Assembly: GCA_030532815.1 (NCBI GenBank)
Contig: JAUNKI010000109.1
Span: 1-6,919, forward strand
Length of the DNA: 6,919 nucleotides
Direction of reading: 5' to 3'
Source of the DNA: Leptotrichiaceae bacterium
GTDB taxonomy: Bacteria > Fusobacteriota > Fusobacteriia > Fusobacteriales > Leptotrichiaceae
This document shows positions 5,756 to 6,919 of the stretch, piece after piece. Position numbers and translations under genes: made by a program. The stretch's first letter is position 1; each line of letters begins with the position of its first letter. A model generated the notes under the pieces. It was not told the origin of the DNA, did no database searches, and saw nothing but the letters and a program-made list of their open reading frames with translations.

Positions 5756-6850
5756 ATGGAATTTCATTTGAAAAGAAATATAGGGATATTGGAAGTAATT
5801 ACGGGAAGCATGTTTTCAGGAAAAAGTGAGGAACTGATAAGAAGATTGCGTAGGGCAGAGTATGCTAAACAGAAAGTGATTGTATTTATACATTCCATTG
5901 ACAGGAGATACGGAGAAGGAGGAATATATTCACACGGAAACAGCAGTTTGGAGGCTTATCCTGTCAGTTCGGTAAAACAGATGGAAGAAATAATGAAGAA
6001 AAATAATGATGCGGAAGTTATAGGAATAGATGAAATTCAATTTTTCGGAAATGAGGAAGATATAGTAGGCTTCTGTAAAAAATATGTAGAATTTGGAAAG
6101 AGAATTATTGTTGCCGGACTGGATATGAATTTTAGAGCCGAACCTTATGATCCTGTACCTGAATTAATGGGAATTGCGGATCAGGTTGATAAACTTCATG
6201 CAATATGTACTGTCTGTGGAAAGTCTGCTTATGCAAGTCAGAGACTGATTAACGGAGAGCCTGCATATTATGACGATCCTTTAATTTTAGTAGGAGCTTC
6301 GGAAAATTATGAAGCAAGATGCAGAAGGCATCATATTGTAAAACATAGAAAAAATAATAAAGGAAAAATTTATTTTGTAGTAGGAACAGATATAGGAGTC
6401 GGAAAAAAATCAGCTGAAAAACTGTATTCGGAAAATGTATTAAAAGGAAAAAAGGTAAAAACAGTAGTGATATCTTCAGAAACTGAAAAAGAAAGCAATG
6501 ATAACAGACTGTCGGATTTAAGAAAACAGATAGAAAAAGAACTGACGGAAAATGATTTTGTTTTTGTCAGAATAGTGAAAGGACTTTTGCTTCCTATTGA
6601 AGGGAACTATACCGTTCTTGATTTCATGTGTGAATATAGGAAAAATTCTGAAATAATTTTAGTTTCTGAAAACAAAAAAGGTCTTTTGAATCAAGTTCTG
6701 TTGGTAGTAGATATATTAAGAAAATCGGATCTGAATTTTAAGGAAATAGTTTACACGAATAAAAATGATGTTGAAAAAGAAAATAGTAAAATTATAGAAG
6801 AAGTATGTGAATTGACAAAATTAAATTATAGAATAATTGATAGTTTTTAA
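5756..6850 (+). CDS. tdk: Thymidine kinase fused to a degenerate BioD-like domain
   Basis: The 364-residue product is far longer than type II thymidine kinases (about 190-205). Residues 1-197 form a complete kinase that phosphorylates thymidine with ATP in the salvage pathway. The P-loop GSMFSGKS lies at 17-24, and IDEIQFF at 91-97 carries the likely catalytic base Glu93. LDMNFRAEP follows at 122-130. The zinc site is Cys151, Cys154, Cys189 and probably His192, with the lasso segment between. After a Lys-rich linker, residues 204-364 resemble dethiobiotin synthetase. They contain VVGTDIGVGKKS (208-219) for the BioD P-loop and RLSDL (251-255) where BioD has an Asp. FVFVRIVKGLLLPI (268-281) stands where BioD has VEGAGG, then TVLDFM, and IILVSENKKGLLNQVLL for the next strand and helix. 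The P-loop Thr is Lys218, the Glu of EGAGG is Arg272, and about 50 residues of the substrate region are missing, so BioD activity is unlikely. The kinase assignment is secure and the second domain probable. AGGAGA at 5741-5746 fixes the start. The frame is continuous, and the base composition of both halves looks alike. Confidence 0.9.
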   Translation: MEFHLKRNIGILEVITGSMFSGKSEELIRRLRRAEYAKQKVIVFIHSIDRRYGEGGIYSHGNSSLEAYPVSSVKQMEEIMKKNNDAEVIGIDEIQFFGNEEDIVGFCKKYVEFGKRIIVAGLDMNFRAEPYDPVPELMGIADQVDKLHAICTVCGKSAYASQRLINGEPAYYDDPLILVGASENYEARCRRHHIVKHRKNNKGKIYFVVGTDIGVGKKSAEKLYSENVLKGKKVKTVVISSETEKESNDNRLSDLRKQIEKELTENDFVFVRIVKGLLLPIEGNYTVLDFMCEYRKNSEIILVSENKKGLLNQVLLVVDILRKSDLNFKEIVYTNKNDVEKENSKIIEEVCELTKLNYRIIDSF

Positions 6851-6865
6851 TTTTTTTACGCTTTC

Positions 6866-6891
6866 CCAACCTTTTTTGTAAAAAAGGTTGG
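6866..6891. repeat. Perfect 12-bp-arm palindrome after tdk
   Basis: Arms CCAACCTTTTTT (6866-6877) and AAAAAAGGTTGG (6880-6891) are perfectly complementary around a 2-nt centre. The flanks are ACC-A6 on the right and a CTTTC tract on the left, so neither strand has a T run after the stem as a normal intrinsic terminator would. It starts 15 bp after the tdk stop; seven T lie at 6851-6857, before it. It may be a dispersed palindromic repeat, or a terminator of unusual form in which the T tract sits inside the stem. Confidence 0.55.
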
Positions 6892-6919
6892 ACCAAAAAA
6901 CAATTCAACACAAATTTTA

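Noticed and set aside
6824..6857. AATTAT/ATAATT hairpin at the end of tdk followed by T runs, considered as a terminator
   Set aside because: The stem is only six A/T pairs inside the coding sequence, and about 12 nt separate it from the T7 run.

Overview
The window is strongly AT-rich: intergenic DNA is close to pure A/T, and the coding strands favour ATA, AAA, GAA and AGA codons. Ribosome binding sites are GGAGG-like. A secreted peptidoglycan hydrolase implies a walled cell, and Trp residues are encoded by TGG, so a Mollicute is unlikely. A member of the Fusobacteriota, probably Leptotrichia or a relative, fits best. This is inferred from composition and protein flavour; no rRNA or other marker is present to prove it.

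Layout. (1) 38-796, plus strand: a complete cutC-family gene ending in a short hairpin terminator. (2) 797-1213: a gene-poor stretch with a doubtful 59-codon open stretch lacking a start codon, and a long hairpin terminator serving the next gene. (3) 1214-1840, minus strand: an unrecognised membrane-anchored protein with a possible NTF2-like domain. Its upstream DNA (1841-2208) carries a -10 box, an 11-bp-phased direct repeat and a separate dyad, then the terminator of the next gene. (4) 2209-2772, minus strand: a secreted NlpC/P60 peptidoglycan endopeptidase. (5) 2773-2989: a divergent promoter region. (6) 2990-6850, plus strand: long-form serA (phosphoglycerate dehydrogenase, first step of serine synthesis), thrB (homoserine kinase, threonine synthesis), and a thymidine kinase with an extra C-terminal domain. 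The last three genes point the same way with gaps of 167 and 109 bp. No strong terminator separates them, but each has its own promoter candidate, so read-through plus internal promoters is plausible. (7) 6851-6919: a perfect 12-bp-arm palindrome right after the thymidine kinase.

The most notable feature is the last gene. Residues 1-197 form a complete type II thymidine kinase. Residues 204-364 look like a shortened dethiobiotin synthetase (BioD) whose P-loop Thr/Ser and EGAGG motif are replaced and whose substrate-binding middle is missing. It appears to be a BioD-derived pseudoenzyme fused to a nucleoside kinase.

A second recurrent theme is the extended -10 motif TGN-TAAAAT, found upstream of nlpC/P60, thrB and tdk with no strong -35. 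The serA and thrB starts were placed downstream of the longest open frames because clear Shine-Dalgarno sites and promoters fix them there. No CRISPR array, tRNA, rRNA, IS element or transposase was seen.
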